DNA of 22,636 bases from a virus. The stretch covers positions 1,445-24,080 of the IMG/VR virus record IMGVR_UViG_3300037847_001245. One strand, given 5' to 3'. Positions 6,333 through 14,308 of the stretch are shown piece after piece (position 1 is the first letter of the stretch; each line of letters begins with the position of its first letter). The notes beneath the pieces are model-generated. The model was given only the letters and a program-made list of their open reading frames with translations, did no database searches and was not told where the DNA came from. The translations under genes were made by a program, and so were the position numbers.

Positions 6333-7823
6333 CTACGCTGCTTCATCTTCTATGTTTAAATCTGACCATACAGGGGGAGCAGATTCATCAACAGTTAAAT
6401 TTATGTCAGTATACACATCTTGTGTTGGAACGTCTATAACTAAGGGTGAATACGGATCTGCCAAAGTTTCCTGTAAAGGATCTACCGAATTATACATCCT
6501 TACCTGACCAACAAGTGGAGTGCCTGTAGATACCCCCGTTACTGCAACCCCACTCCTACCTGTTATTGTCACGCTTCCAACAAGACCAGTAGACCCATCG
6601 GCTGTTGTTGGGAACGATATGTACGGAGTAACTGAACTTGTAGCTATGGTTGCGGATATACCAGTTACCGATATGTTCGCTGTAGCGGTACTTGTAACAG
6701 AACCAACAAATGTAGAAGCTGCAAGGCCTGTTGATGGTATGTCTGCCGTTCCTATTGTGGTTGCAGAACCTGCAGTACCAGTAGATGATGGCCCTGTAAC
6801 CGATACATTTACTGGGATAACGATCTCAACACCACGCACTGCAGTGCTAGAAGTCACACCTGTTACGGAGACTGTTATAGGTATGGCAGTACTTGCAGAG
6901 CCAACAGCACCTGTGCCTGACAAACCGCTTACCGCTACATTTGCCGTACCGACTATGGTCGGGCTACCAACTGCAGAAGATGCTTGAAAACCTGTCTCAG
7001 CTACGTCTGCTGCACCGCCTACAGTCACTCCATTTGTGCTAACTGTTGCTTGAGAGCCTCCAACATCAACAGATTTTGGTATAGCGGCTCCTGTAGAACC
7101 AACATTACCAGAAGCAGCAACACCACTAACCGCAACTGTAATATTGCTTATTGCTATTATAGTTACGTCTGTAAAGCCAACAGAAGTAAAGGGGTTCGGA
7201 GTTCCTCCCTCCACACCTGTTACAGAAACGCCTATACCTGTCTCAGCTACAACTCCTGAAGAACCGCCAGTAGCTGCAATACCTGTAACGCCTACGTTTG
7301 CATCGCCTGATACAGAGAAGTCTAGAGTTGATACCGCAATGGTATTACCCATACCATTACCGTGAACAGTACAATAATACCTAAGAGAATCAGGGGCATT
7401 ACTTGGGACAACGAAAGTAACTTTAGCTCCAGAATTTCCTGCAGTCCCTGTAGTGGTTACTCCTGTAGTATAGCTATTTCCACTCCCATCTTTAAAAGCA
7501 AGTGGATGGCCTGAAACTGAATTATCTGATACGTCAAAGACGTATGTTGTATTTCTTACAAGATTAAGCGTTGGTGCTTCTGCACCATCTATGTAGAACT
7601 TATTTCCAGACCCACTATTAGCTACTGTAACAGTAAAGGTAACTGTAGCATGAGGGCCAACACTAGCCTCAAGTCCTACCGCAGGTGTGTCATTAGCACC
7701 TGATATTACTACACTTCCAACCTGCCCAGTTCCAGATACTCCAGTAGCAGTAAGAGATACTGGTACTGAATCAATAACATCATCAGCTATTGGAACTTTT
7801 GCGAGGGGTTGAAAGCCAAACAT
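6333..7823 (-). CDS. Virion protein with cupredoxin-like domain and 22-residue repeats
   Basis: In this 496-residue protein, residues about 60-165 form a cupredoxin-like domain: KFYIDGAEAPTLNL, TYVFDVSDNSVSGHPLAF and LRYYCTVHGNGMGN. H106, C151, H154 and M158 are in the order and spacing of type-1 copper ligands. From residue 228 to 403 there are eight consecutive units of exactly 22 residues (consensus xxVxVTGxxxxxxVGSxxxxxx), with related, less regular units before and after, most likely a beta-solenoid or fibrous shaft. The C-terminus (about 440-496) is acidic, with PPVWSDLN. The same two ingredients occur in the 19936-19085 protein. Location in the tail cluster argues for a virion protein; copper binding is inferred, not shown. 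Confidence 0.75.
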   Translation of the reverse strand: MFGFQPLAKVPIADDVIDSVPVSLTATGVSGTGQVGSVVISGANDTPAVGLEASVGPHATVTFTVTVANSGSGNKFYIDGAEAPTLNLVRNTTYVFDVSDNSVSGHPLAFKDGSGNSYTTGVTTTGTAGNSGAKVTFVVPSNAPDSLRYYCTVHGNGMGNTIAVSTLDFSVSGDANVGVTGIAATGGSSGVVAETGIGVSVTGVEGGTPNPFTSVGFTDVTIIAISNITVAVSGVAASGNVGSTGAAIPKSVDVGGSQATVSTNGVTVGGAADVAETGFQASSAVGSPTIVGTANVAVSGLSGTGAVGSASTAIPITVSVTGVTSSTAVRGVEIVIPVNVSVTGPSSTGTAGSATTIGTADIPSTGLAASTFVGSVTSTATANISVTGISATIATSSVTPYISFPTTADGSTGLVGSVTITGRSGVAVTGVSTGTPLVGQVRMYNSVDPLQETLADPYSPLVIDVPTQDVYTDINLTVDESAPPVWSDLNIEDEAA

Positions 7824-7834
7824 CTAAGGCTCTC

Positions 7835-8155
7835 CTATGACTCTCTAGCGTTTACCCAAGCAGTAACCATCGCCGACACTTCATCGTTAGTCATGTCTAC
7901 TGTAGCACTAGGATCATCGCTGTCGGGGTCATCTTTTTGGAAAGCGTTAGCACTGTGAAGCGCCAGTACTCTAGTGTTTAGCTCTGTTGCTGTAAGAGTG
8001 GTTACTGTATCTGGAATATAATATTCTCTATCAGACTCATCTGGTGACCAGCCAACGTAAGTATGGTCTGATTTACCCCAGTACCCACCATCTTCTATCC
8101 ACTCAGGAGTTTTCATGCCCTCTGCAGTCATATGCATTTTATATTCAAGTATCAT
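7835..8155 (-). CDS. Small acidic tail-associated hypothetical protein
   Basis: A 106-residue acidic protein. The first half (MILEYKMHMTAEGMKTPEWIEDGGYW...) is aromatic-rich; the second half, TELNTRVLALHSANAF...MTNDEVSAMVTAWVNAR, has a helical pattern that I recall from short accessory proteins beside marine phage fibre genes. It may be a small fibre-assembly or capping factor, but no motif proves that. Its start overlaps the end of the 8984-8145 gene by eleven bases, so translation is probably coupled. Confidence 0.7.
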   Translation of the reverse strand: MILEYKMHMTAEGMKTPEWIEDGGYWGKSDHTYVGWSPDESDREYYIPDTVTTLTATELNTRVLALHSANAFQKDDPDSDDPSATVDMTNDEVSAMVTAWVNARES

Positions 8156-8984
8156 CTTTTTTCTCCGATTTTTCTAACCTTAACATATATTCAGGATTCA
8201 GAAAATCTGATTTACCGAATATTCTTTCAGCAGTTTTATCTGCATTCTTATAATACTTATCAGCCATTAAATCCATGAACTCTTCTAGATCGTTAGAGTG
8301 AGGTAGCTCATGGTTCTTAATACGTTGTGCGGTATGCTGTATATACCCAGAGACCTCAGTCATAGCCACCTGTGGATGAACGCCATATTGCTGCATGTAT
8401 TCTATTGTCGAAGTTGATACTCTGCCCCCGTCCATCAAGTTTCGATACATAAGCTCGAAGCCACGGCGCACATGGTGACGCTTCTCTTCTCTTTCGAAAG
8501 ACTCTTCGTCCCACTCGTCTATGTCCCACTTCTCTTTTATGTTTTCATAGCTATCGATAAGAACCGCAATGTCTTTGATAGAGCCGTTTATCTTATGCTC
8601 CATCATTGTCAGGCCATGACGGGCTGCTTTGAGCTTTGCCTCAGATACAACATCATCCTCTTCTTCGAGGTCTAGTATTTCTACACGTTTCTCAGCATGT
8701 GAGACCTGCGCGTCTGCAAGTGCCATCTTACGCTTTTCTACCTCTGCTGTAATCTGACGAAGCATACGGTGAGGTGAGTGACCGTTAAGCATAGTGAGCG
8801 TCATCATAGACAGAGTTGTCGCTGAGTTATTACGATCAAACGCTCTAGTTGCCTGATCTATCTCTGGTAACTTCTCTGCCACCCGCGCAGCAGCTACCTG
8901 ATTGATATTCTCAGACGCCTCTATAGGCAACGAAAACGTGATTGGCTTCGTTACTACGTTAGTTTTCTTTTTAGTTTTTCCCAT
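8145..8984 (-). CDS. Hypothetical helical protein, probably not a fibre
   Basis: I start this 279-residue protein at ATG 8984 (MGKTKKKTNVV), with AAGGAG six bases upstream. An upstream TTG at 9017 overlaps the previous gene and has no such site. The protein is almost entirely charged and helical: a basic head, a coiled-coil-like region at about residues 85-155 (EVEKRKMALADAQVSHAEKRVEILDLEEEDDV), and a C-terminal helical part. It contains no glycine-rich or repeat structure and is clearly different in composition from the adhesins on both sides. I do not recognise the family. It could be a scaffold-like, regulatory or host-takeover protein placed among the tail genes. Confidence 0.75.
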   Translation of the reverse strand: MGKTKKKTNVVTKPITFSLPIEASENINQVAAARVAEKLPEIDQATRAFDRNNSATTLSMMTLTMLNGHSPHRMLRQITAEVEKRKMALADAQVSHAEKRVEILDLEEEDDVVSEAKLKAARHGLTMMEHKINGSIKDIAVLIDSYENIKEKWDIDEWDEESFEREEKRHHVRRGFELMYRNLMDGGRVSTSTIEYMQQYGVHPQVAMTEVSGYIQHTAQRIKNHELPHSNDLEEFMDLMADKYYKNADKTAERIFGKSDFLNPEYMLRLEKSEKKDDT

Positions 8985-8995
8985 TTTTTTCTCCT

Positions 8996-10117
8996 TTAAG
9001 ATGCCGCTCCTGAACAAGCTACAGGATAAGACTGTGCTTCTGCAAGGTCTCCATGATCAGTAGCGTTTCCTGTGGTCTGGATCGTTATGATTTCTAAGTT
9101 ATTAGCAGGGTTGCTAGGCGTAATACCCCCTGCAAAAACTCCTTTTGTTAAGTTTGCCACACCTGCGGCTCCATCTAAATTTACTGTAAGATCACCAAAA
9201 TCTGTAGCATTTCCTGCGCTTTGCGTTGTAAGATATTGAAGCACATTTGATCCTCCTGCGTTACCACCAAAAACTATTCTGGTTGCATCCGAACAGCCTT
9301 GCAGATCCTGCTGAGTTGATAAGAAGTCTCCAAAATCTGTAGCGTTTCCTGCTGAAGCAAAGGTAAAATAATCTATTGTATTTGAGGTTCCCCCACTTCT
9401 CCCCCCTCCAAACACAGCTCTAGTCGCATCATTGCCAGACCCTAATCTACCATAATTAGCGCTTGACAGGTCTCCGAAATCCGCAGCGTTTCCTGTGTTG
9501 GCTATCGTGAAAGACTCTACTGTGTTTACATAGCTTGATGAAGCATTTATCCCGCCCGCATAAAGCCCTATTGTTCCGTTAGCACAACCACCCCCATAAG
9601 ACCTTGCTGTAGCAAGATTTCCAAAGTCCGTGGCGTTACCTGTTGTGGAATGTGTAATATAATCTATTTCATCTCTTCTTGCACTACTAGCGTAACCTCC
9701 CGCAAAAGTACCTCTAGTACTAGAACCGCAAGAACCTAGCTTAAAACCCCTAGTTACACTAAGATTACCAAAATCTGCTGCGTTGCTTGTTGAAGCTATG
9801 TTAAAATATTGAATTTCGTAGTTTGTAAAACTTTCACCAGTGATAACACCCCTATCACCACTCCAAGCATTACTAGTGGGAGCAGTAGCTCCAAGCCAGT
9901 CTTTCCACTCATTATTCATGTAGACTTTATAGATGTCATTATCACTATCCCACCAAGTATCTCCGTTGGATGGGCTGCTAGGCTCGGTAGCTCCTTCTGT
10001 ATGTGTAAAGCTTGAAATACCGCTATCAGAACCGTTTATGTTAAAACCGTTAGAAAAATTAACAGCGCCAGTACCTGCTCTATCGCTAAGTTTTGTAACT
10101 TTTAGGAATTCACTCAT
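8996..10117 (-). CDS. Six-repeat propeller-type tail adhesin, paralogue D
   Basis: The 373-residue protein has an N-terminal anchor (residues 1-75) with EPSSPSNGDTWWDSDNDIYK, then six tandem units of roughly 48 residues. Each unit reads approximately RGVFAGGY...NTIDYxTIxTTGNATDFGDLxxAR; the GNATDFGD words are NAADFGN, NATDFGN, NAADFGD, NATDFGD, NATDFGD and NATDHGD. The alternating strands, GG pairs and regular spacing fit a kelch-like six-bladed beta-propeller. It is the last of four paralogues here. It ends CSGAAS. Start ATG overlaps the stop of paralogue C (ATGA). Probably a receptor-binding protein exposed on the virion. Confidence 0.8.
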   Translation of the reverse strand: MSEFLKVTKLSDRAGTGAVNFSNGFNINGSDSGISSFTHTEGATEPSSPSNGDTWWDSDNDIYKVYMNNEWKDWLGATAPTSNAWSGDRGVITGESFTNYEIQYFNIASTSNAADFGNLSVTRGFKLGSCGSSTRGTFAGGYASSARRDEIDYITHSTTGNATDFGNLATARSYGGGCANGTIGLYAGGINASSSYVNTVESFTIANTGNAADFGDLSSANYGRLGSGNDATRAVFGGGRSGGTSNTIDYFTFASAGNATDFGDFLSTQQDLQGCSDATRIVFGGNAGGSNVLQYLTTQSAGNATDFGDLTVNLDGAAGVANLTKGVFAGGITPSNPANNLEIITIQTTGNATDHGDLAEAQSYPVACSGAAS

Positions 10118-11241
10118 GATGCGGCTCCTGATGATCCTGCGTTTTCATACCTTGCAACAGTTAAGTCGCCAAAATCCGCAGCATTTGCGGGTGTTTGTAT
10201 AGTTACAGACTGAATAGTGTTTACAGTAGTAGAAGTATATCCTCCCATCCAAACACCAACAGTGCCGTTAGATGTACCTGTGCAACCTCTTACTCCAGTA
10301 GTCATGTCTCCAAAATCTGTAGCGTTTCCTGTAGTTCCAGTTGTAACATAGTCTATAGTATTATTGCTACCTCCTGTAGACAAACCTCCACCAAAAACTG
10401 TTCTTGTGGCATCGGAGACTTTTTGAAACCCATAAAAATCTCTCCATGTAGTAGTTAGAGTACCAAAATTAGTAGCGTTTCCTGTTGTATCTATTGTTAT
10501 GTATTGAATCTCGTTTGTGATACTAGACCCATTACCGTTACCTGCAAATAGTCCTCTACTTCCATCACTACCGCAAGCGGGGCCATTATTAGCAAAATAA
10601 TTCGAAGAATCTAAAGACCCAAAAGATGTAGCATTACCTGTGTTGGCTATAGTAATGTATTCCATAGCTCCACTGTTCGATTTGCTGCCCCAAACTCCTC
10701 TAGTTCCATTGCTAACCGCACCGCAATAACTCATCCCTTGTACTAGATCACCAAAGTCTGTAGTGTTTCCTGTTGTAGAAGATGTAATATATTCTAAAGT
10801 CTGTGTGTTACTTGGCGGCAAACTACCAATAACTATTCTTGAAGCATTGCTTATAGCTGCTACTTTATTAGCGCCGCTCGATGTGTCACCAAAATCAGTC
10901 GCATTACCTGCTGAAGTTATATCAAAATAGTCGATAGTATTATAAGTGCTTGCGCCATCTCCCGCTGCGGTAATCCCTCTATCACCGCCCCAACCAAATG
11001 CAGGAGTGGAGGTTCCTAACCAGTCTTTCCATTCGTTATTCATATATACTTTGTATATATCATTATCGCTATCCCACCATGTGTCCCCATTGCTAGGACT
11101 ACTTGGTTCATTTGCTCCCTCTGTGTGCGTGAAGCTTGAGATGCCACTGTCAGAACCGTTTACATTGAAACCATTAGAAAAGTTGACCGCACCTGTTCCT
11201 GCCCTGTCACTAATTTTTGTAACTTCTTCGGCAGTACTCAT
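10114..11241 (-). CDS. Six-repeat propeller-type tail adhesin, paralogue C
   Basis: A 375-residue paralogue directly upstream of D. The anchor (TKISDRAGTGAVNFSNGFNV...NEWKDWLG) differs from that of D at 3 of 69 residues. After the anchor the six GNATDFGD-type units (NATDFGD, NTTDFGD, NATSFGS, NATNFGT, NATDFGD, NAADFGD) have diverged much further, in both loop length and sequence. The C-terminus GSSGAAS and the ATGA overlap with the next gene are also shared features. The pattern suggests a fixed attachment domain with a variable, presumably ligand-binding, propeller. Three bases separate it from the stop of paralogue B. Confidence 0.8.
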   Translation of the reverse strand: MSTAEEVTKISDRAGTGAVNFSNGFNVNGSDSGISSFTHTEGANEPSSPSNGDTWWDSDNDIYKVYMNNEWKDWLGTSTPAFGWGGDRGITAAGDGASTYNTIDYFDITSAGNATDFGDTSSGANKVAAISNASRIVIGSLPPSNTQTLEYITSSTTGNTTDFGDLVQGMSYCGAVSNGTRGVWGSKSNSGAMEYITIANTGNATSFGSLDSSNYFANNGPACGSDGSRGLFAGNGNGSSITNEIQYITIDTTGNATNFGTLTTTWRDFYGFQKVSDATRTVFGGGLSTGGSNNTIDYVTTGTTGNATDFGDMTTGVRGCTGTSNGTVGVWMGGYTSTTVNTIQSVTIQTPANAADFGDLTVARYENAGSSGAAS

Positions 11242-11244
11242 ATT

Positions 11245-12456
11245 CTAAGCCCCAGAAAAACCCGAAGTACTATACCACCTAATAGCAAGATTTCCTATAA
11301 AGGAGGCATTACCTGCGGTTGCTATGGTAACTACATACCTTCTTCCATCAAGGTTGGGGCCACTGGCAACTCCTGCTCCCAAATTACTTCCTGCAAACTC
11401 TCCGTAAGTACCGTTAGAAACAGCGGCTCCATCATTAACGCCATTAGGTAGATCTCCATGATCAGTAGCATTTGCACCAGTGGCAATAGTAAATCTATCT
11501 ATAGACTGAACATCTTGAGAGCCGTTATAACCACCTCCAACTATTCCAGTTGTATTATCAGATATTACACCCTTTAAAAAATATGCGTTTGCTGCAGTAA
11601 GATTTGCATGATCAGTAGCATTTCCTGCTGTCGCCATAGTTATTTTTTGTATTCTATTTTGATAAGTATACGGGCTTTGTGTATGCCCACCCATGAACAG
11701 CCCAGTAGTTTCGTCATTAGAAGAGGCTCCACTTTTCAATACGCCTGTATTACCAGATTCCCCTCCTAACAGATCCCCAAAGTCTACAGCATTACCTGTA
11801 TTAGCGATAGTTACATAATCAATGGTGTTAATGTAACCGCTTTGACCAAAACTATATCCGCCACCGTAGATACCACGAGTTCCATTACCAACAGATCCCA
11901 TACTAGTTGTTCTATCAACAGTCTGATCACCAAAATCAGAAGCATTTCCTGCTGTGGCACAGGTTATGTAGTCTAGTTGATTTGCGGCTGTTCCGCTACC
12001 TTGGTAACCAGAAGCAATTACACCTCTTGTATTATTGCTCGTTCCATAAGTGTAGTTAGGTTGAGTCATATTAAGATCACCAAAATCAGTAGCCTGTGTA
12101 CTATCATTTATAGTCCAGTTATCTATCTGTTGCAGATAACCACTACTTGGCCCCTGTGGGTTACCAGAACCTGCAGCATTAGTGTAAGCGCCGCCCCCTG
12201 TGGTAAAACCTTTTAAACCACCCCAGACAGGAGCAGAAGATCCAGCCAGACTTAACTCTTTAAATTCACCACTGATATATCTGTACAGTTTTTCGTTACT
12301 GCTATCCCACCAAAAGTCACCTGTTGCAGGACTGCTAGGTTCACTTCCACTAGCTGTATATCCTTGCTCTACGTTGCTTCCGCCTATCTTAAATTTTTGA
12401 GGTAGGTCAACGGCACTTCCATTATTCGTAATGGTGTTTACTCTTAGTGTACTCAT
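11245..12456 (-). CDS. Six-repeat propeller-type tail adhesin, paralogue B
   Basis: The most divergent of the four repeat proteins (403 residues). The anchor is different at its start (MSTLRVNTITNNGSAVDLPQKF) but contains the shared block SEPSSPATGDFWWDSSNEKLYRYISGEFKEL. Six units follow, with key words QATDFGDL, NASDFGDQ, NAVDFGDL, NATDHANL, NATDHGDL and NASFIGNL; the first unit has a long insert and the last is degenerate. It ends GFSGA. Gene position between the assembly chaperone and paralogue C fits a fibre-type protein whose folding may need the chaperone encoded just before it. Confidence 0.8.
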   Translation of the reverse strand: MSTLRVNTITNNGSAVDLPQKFKIGGSNVEQGYTASGSEPSSPATGDFWWDSSNEKLYRYISGEFKELSLAGSSAPVWGGLKGFTTGGGAYTNAAGSGNPQGPSSGYLQQIDNWTINDSTQATDFGDLNMTQPNYTYGTSNNTRGVIASGYQGSGTAANQLDYITCATAGNASDFGDQTVDRTTSMGSVGNGTRGIYGGGYSFGQSGYINTIDYVTIANTGNAVDFGDLLGGESGNTGVLKSGASSNDETTGLFMGGHTQSPYTYQNRIQKITMATAGNATDHANLTAANAYFLKGVISDNTTGIVGGGYNGSQDVQSIDRFTIATGANATDHGDLPNGVNDGAAVSNGTYGEFAGSNLGAGVASGPNLDGRRYVVTIATAGNASFIGNLAIRWYSTSGFSGA

Positions 12457-12464
12457 ATTACTTC

Positions 12465-12908
12465 CTATCTAAATCCATAGCCTTCAGGGACAGTAGGCCA
12501 AGTCACATTTTGCGGAAAGCCTGACTGATCAGTTATATCGAGCAATGCTGTGCGATAATCTGTCCATTCCGTTCTTTGTGAATCAGTCATATCATTCCAA
12601 CGCAAGTTATTTGAAACTATAGGGTCAACATGCGTTTTCAACAACATGTCCCTCTGAAACCTTACAGATGCCGCTTGCTGTGTGATTATTTCTTCAGAAG
12701 TTGGTGGAACATATTGTGCGTAACTTGACCCCATCATAGATAACAATTCAGAGTTACTAATGCTTCCATCAGGATCGTCAGGTGTTAAGGTGTAAGGTAT
12801 CCACCCAAACTCTGGATGATTAATTTCTAAATCAAAATCAGTATTTTCTTCGTTTAAAGATTTTGCATTTCTAACTTCTTCTATATGCCAGATTTTGGGT
12901 GTTGTCAT
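12465..12908 (-). CDS. Tail fibre assembly chaperone
   Basis: The 147-residue product shows the core pattern of phage tail assembly chaperones: RFQRDMLLKTHVDP (residues 83-96), then MTDSQRTEWTDYRTALLDI (107-125) and a proline-ended PQNVTWPTVPEGYGFR tail. The spacing R..RD.LL ... W..YR.ALxDI ... WP is that of the Phage_tail_APC/Tfa-like family, which helps fibres fold and trimerise and is often not in the finished virion. The N-terminal part (FDLEINHPEFGWIPYTLTPDD) resembles the fused N-terminal domain frequently seen in these proteins. It sits in the middle of the fibre bank, between the FQVNG trio and the propeller genes. Confidence 0.85.
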   Translation of the reverse strand: MTTPKIWHIEEVRNAKSLNEENTDFDLEINHPEFGWIPYTLTPDDPDGSISNSELLSMMGSSYAQYVPPTSEEIITQQAASVRFQRDMLLKTHVDPIVSNNLRWNDMTDSQRTEWTDYRTALLDITDQSGFPQNVTWPTVPEGYGFR

Positions 12909-12909
12909 T

Positions 12910-13383
12910 TTATGAAATCCTTATCCATAGACTTGCATATCGTCCTTTTTTTGGTGCGAGCATATTTCGATATGTTCCCGAATATCCTGTGTAAAGTGGG
13001 CTAGCATGAGCATTTGGCCTACCTGTTATTGATGATGTATTATACCAACCAGTTGTTTGAGAAGGTTCCATAACTCCCACAAAATACTCAAATGTCAAAT
13101 GTTGGTCACCCTTGCCAAGATGACTTGCTGGAACAGTTCCACCTGCTGCCACTGTAGCAGTGGTATCAACATTTGATACTGCCTGTCCTGATGTAACAGG
13201 TGGTATATAATTTGACCAAGTATAAACACCAACTTTACCATAGTATAAAGCATCAGCCGGGCCACTGTCAGTGATATTACCAGATCCTAAGATGCTGTTT
13301 CCGTCCAATGTTCTAAAACTATTTGCATTGTTTTGTATGCCACTAGAATCTAAAACTGTTGTGCCGTTTATCTGAAACCCCAT
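12910..13383 (-). CDS. Short FQ(V/I)NG tail protein, third of a tandem trio
   Basis: A 157-residue protein starting MGFQINGTTVLDSSGIQNNANSFRTLDG, with NSILGSGNITD after it, and ending RYASLWIRIS. The N-terminus is a short hook shared with the two genes upstream (13781-13383 and 14308-13781), and the end (W.RIS) is shared too, while the middle, here including CTY-free aromatic strands such as HLTFEYFVGVMEP, is unique. This is what one expects of small alternative tips or adhesins on a common adaptor. Coupled to the previous gene by a one-base TAATG overlap. No biochemical function can be assigned. Confidence 0.7.
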   Translation of the reverse strand: MGFQINGTTVLDSSGIQNNANSFRTLDGNSILGSGNITDSGPADALYYGKVGVYTWSNYIPPVTSGQAVSNVDTTATVAAGGTVPASHLGKGDQHLTFEYFVGVMEPSQTTGWYNTSSITGRPNAHASPLYTGYSGTYRNMLAPKKGRYASLWIRIS

Positions 13384-13781
13384 TATGAAATCCTAGCCCA
13401 AAGTATATTCATATGCTTACCTGCACTTGTATCAAATGCTTGGTGACTAAGAGAACGCCATGTTCCAGATTGGGCATAAGATTGTAAATCAGAAGTATTA
13501 TGACCTCTTGTTGTGTCAAAAGAATAATACCTTCCACTTATTACCAAAACCATTAAAGTTGACCCTGCCACAGTTGTTCCTGAATTAAAATTATTACTAC
13601 CTGTTGAAGTAGAACAACACTGAATAGTAAAAGTTCCGACAGCACCATAAGTTGTAGGTCTGACGTATTTCATATCACCAGAACCCACTATGCTAAAACC
13701 ATTTACTGTTTTAGGAAAAGCACTAGATTGAAAGTTTCTTGAGCCATCTATAACTGCTGTTCCATTTACTTGAAAAGCCAT
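13383..13781 (-). CDS. Short FQVNG tail protein, second of a tandem trio
   Basis: A 132-residue protein starting MAFQVNGTAVIDGSRNFQSS, then TVNGFSIVGSGDMKYV, and ending in SGTWRSLSHQAFDTSAGKHMNILWARIS. Both ends align with the neighbouring trio members; the variable middle contains a CC pair (FTIQCCSTSTGS) not seen in the others. Both junctions are one-base TAATG overlaps, so stoichiometric production with its paralogues is likely. Probable minor tail or adhesin protein, by position and by the phage-type hook; function otherwise unknown. Confidence 0.7.
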   Translation of the reverse strand: MAFQVNGTAVIDGSRNFQSSAFPKTVNGFSIVGSGDMKYVRPTTYGAVGTFTIQCCSTSTGSNNFNSGTTVAGSTLMVLVISGRYYSFDTTRGHNTSDLQSYAQSGTWRSLSHQAFDTSAGKHMNILWARIS

Positions 13782-14308
13782 TACGCAATCCTCATGTATA
13801 TATTGCTAGGCCAATAGCTAGAACCTCGTTCCGATCCGGGGGAATAAACACTCCAAGTTCCAGAAAAATTTCTAACATAATCTGAGTTTTGGGTTTGCCC
13901 TGATAAATGTGAGCTGCCACCCCACCAACCCTGAGCTAACCGCCAATTACTATCGTAAAATGGATAAGCGCCATAACTGAAATTCATATCGACCATATCC
14001 CTTATAGTAGAACCCGGGCTACCTGAACCATAGGGTTCTATCCCTGCAATAGTCCAACCACCGGGGACACCAGCGGCAAACTGAAAAGTGTTTAAAGCGG
14101 TTGCACTATAAGTAGGCGAACCATCATAAGCAACACCAAGCGTAACACTACCTACGGTGTTACGACTAGTACCAAAGGTTCCAACAGCCGCCGTATTAGT
14201 GGTCATCGAGCCTGTACCAGTCATAGCAGTGTTTTGTGCAGTTTTTAAACCTTGGGTAAAATGCCCACTGCTATTAATCCACTCAACACCGTTAACCTGA
14301 AAGCCCAT
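13781..14308 (-). CDS. Short FQVNG tail protein, first of a tandem trio
   Basis: A 175-residue protein starting MGFQVNGVEWINSSGHFTQG and continuing AMTGTGSMTTNTA, the same hook as the next two genes. The body is Gly/Ser/Trp/Tyr-rich (PGGWTIAGIEPYGSG, WRLAQGWWGGSSH), a composition common in receptor-binding tips, and it ends NIYMRIA, matching the trio's W.RIS end. ATG 14308 lies inside the last codons of the S74 fibre gene, with AAGGA eight bases upstream, so a 17-base overlap couples the two. Confidence 0.7.
   Translation of the reverse strand: MGFQVNGVEWINSSGHFTQGLKTAQNTAMTGTGSMTTNTAAVGTFGTSRNTVGSVTLGVAYDGSPTYSATALNTFQFAAGVPGGWTIAGIEPYGSGSPGSTIRDMVDMNFSYGAYPFYDSNWRLAQGWWGGSSHLSGQTQNSDYVRNFSGTWSVYSPGSERGSSYWPSNIYMRIA

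Noticed and set aside
6520-6987. Plus-strand open frame of 155 codons
   Set aside because: It is the antisense of the 22-residue repeat region; its Val/Pro/Thr-rich composition simply mirrors the minus-strand repeats and it has no ribosome-binding site.
8996-9017. TTG start at 9017 for the 279-residue gene
   Set aside because: ATG 8984 has AAGGAG at the right distance; the TTG lies inside the previous gene without a site.
8996-12456. Recent tandem duplication of paralogues C and D
   Set aside because: Abundant synonymous differences in the anchor show that the duplication is old.
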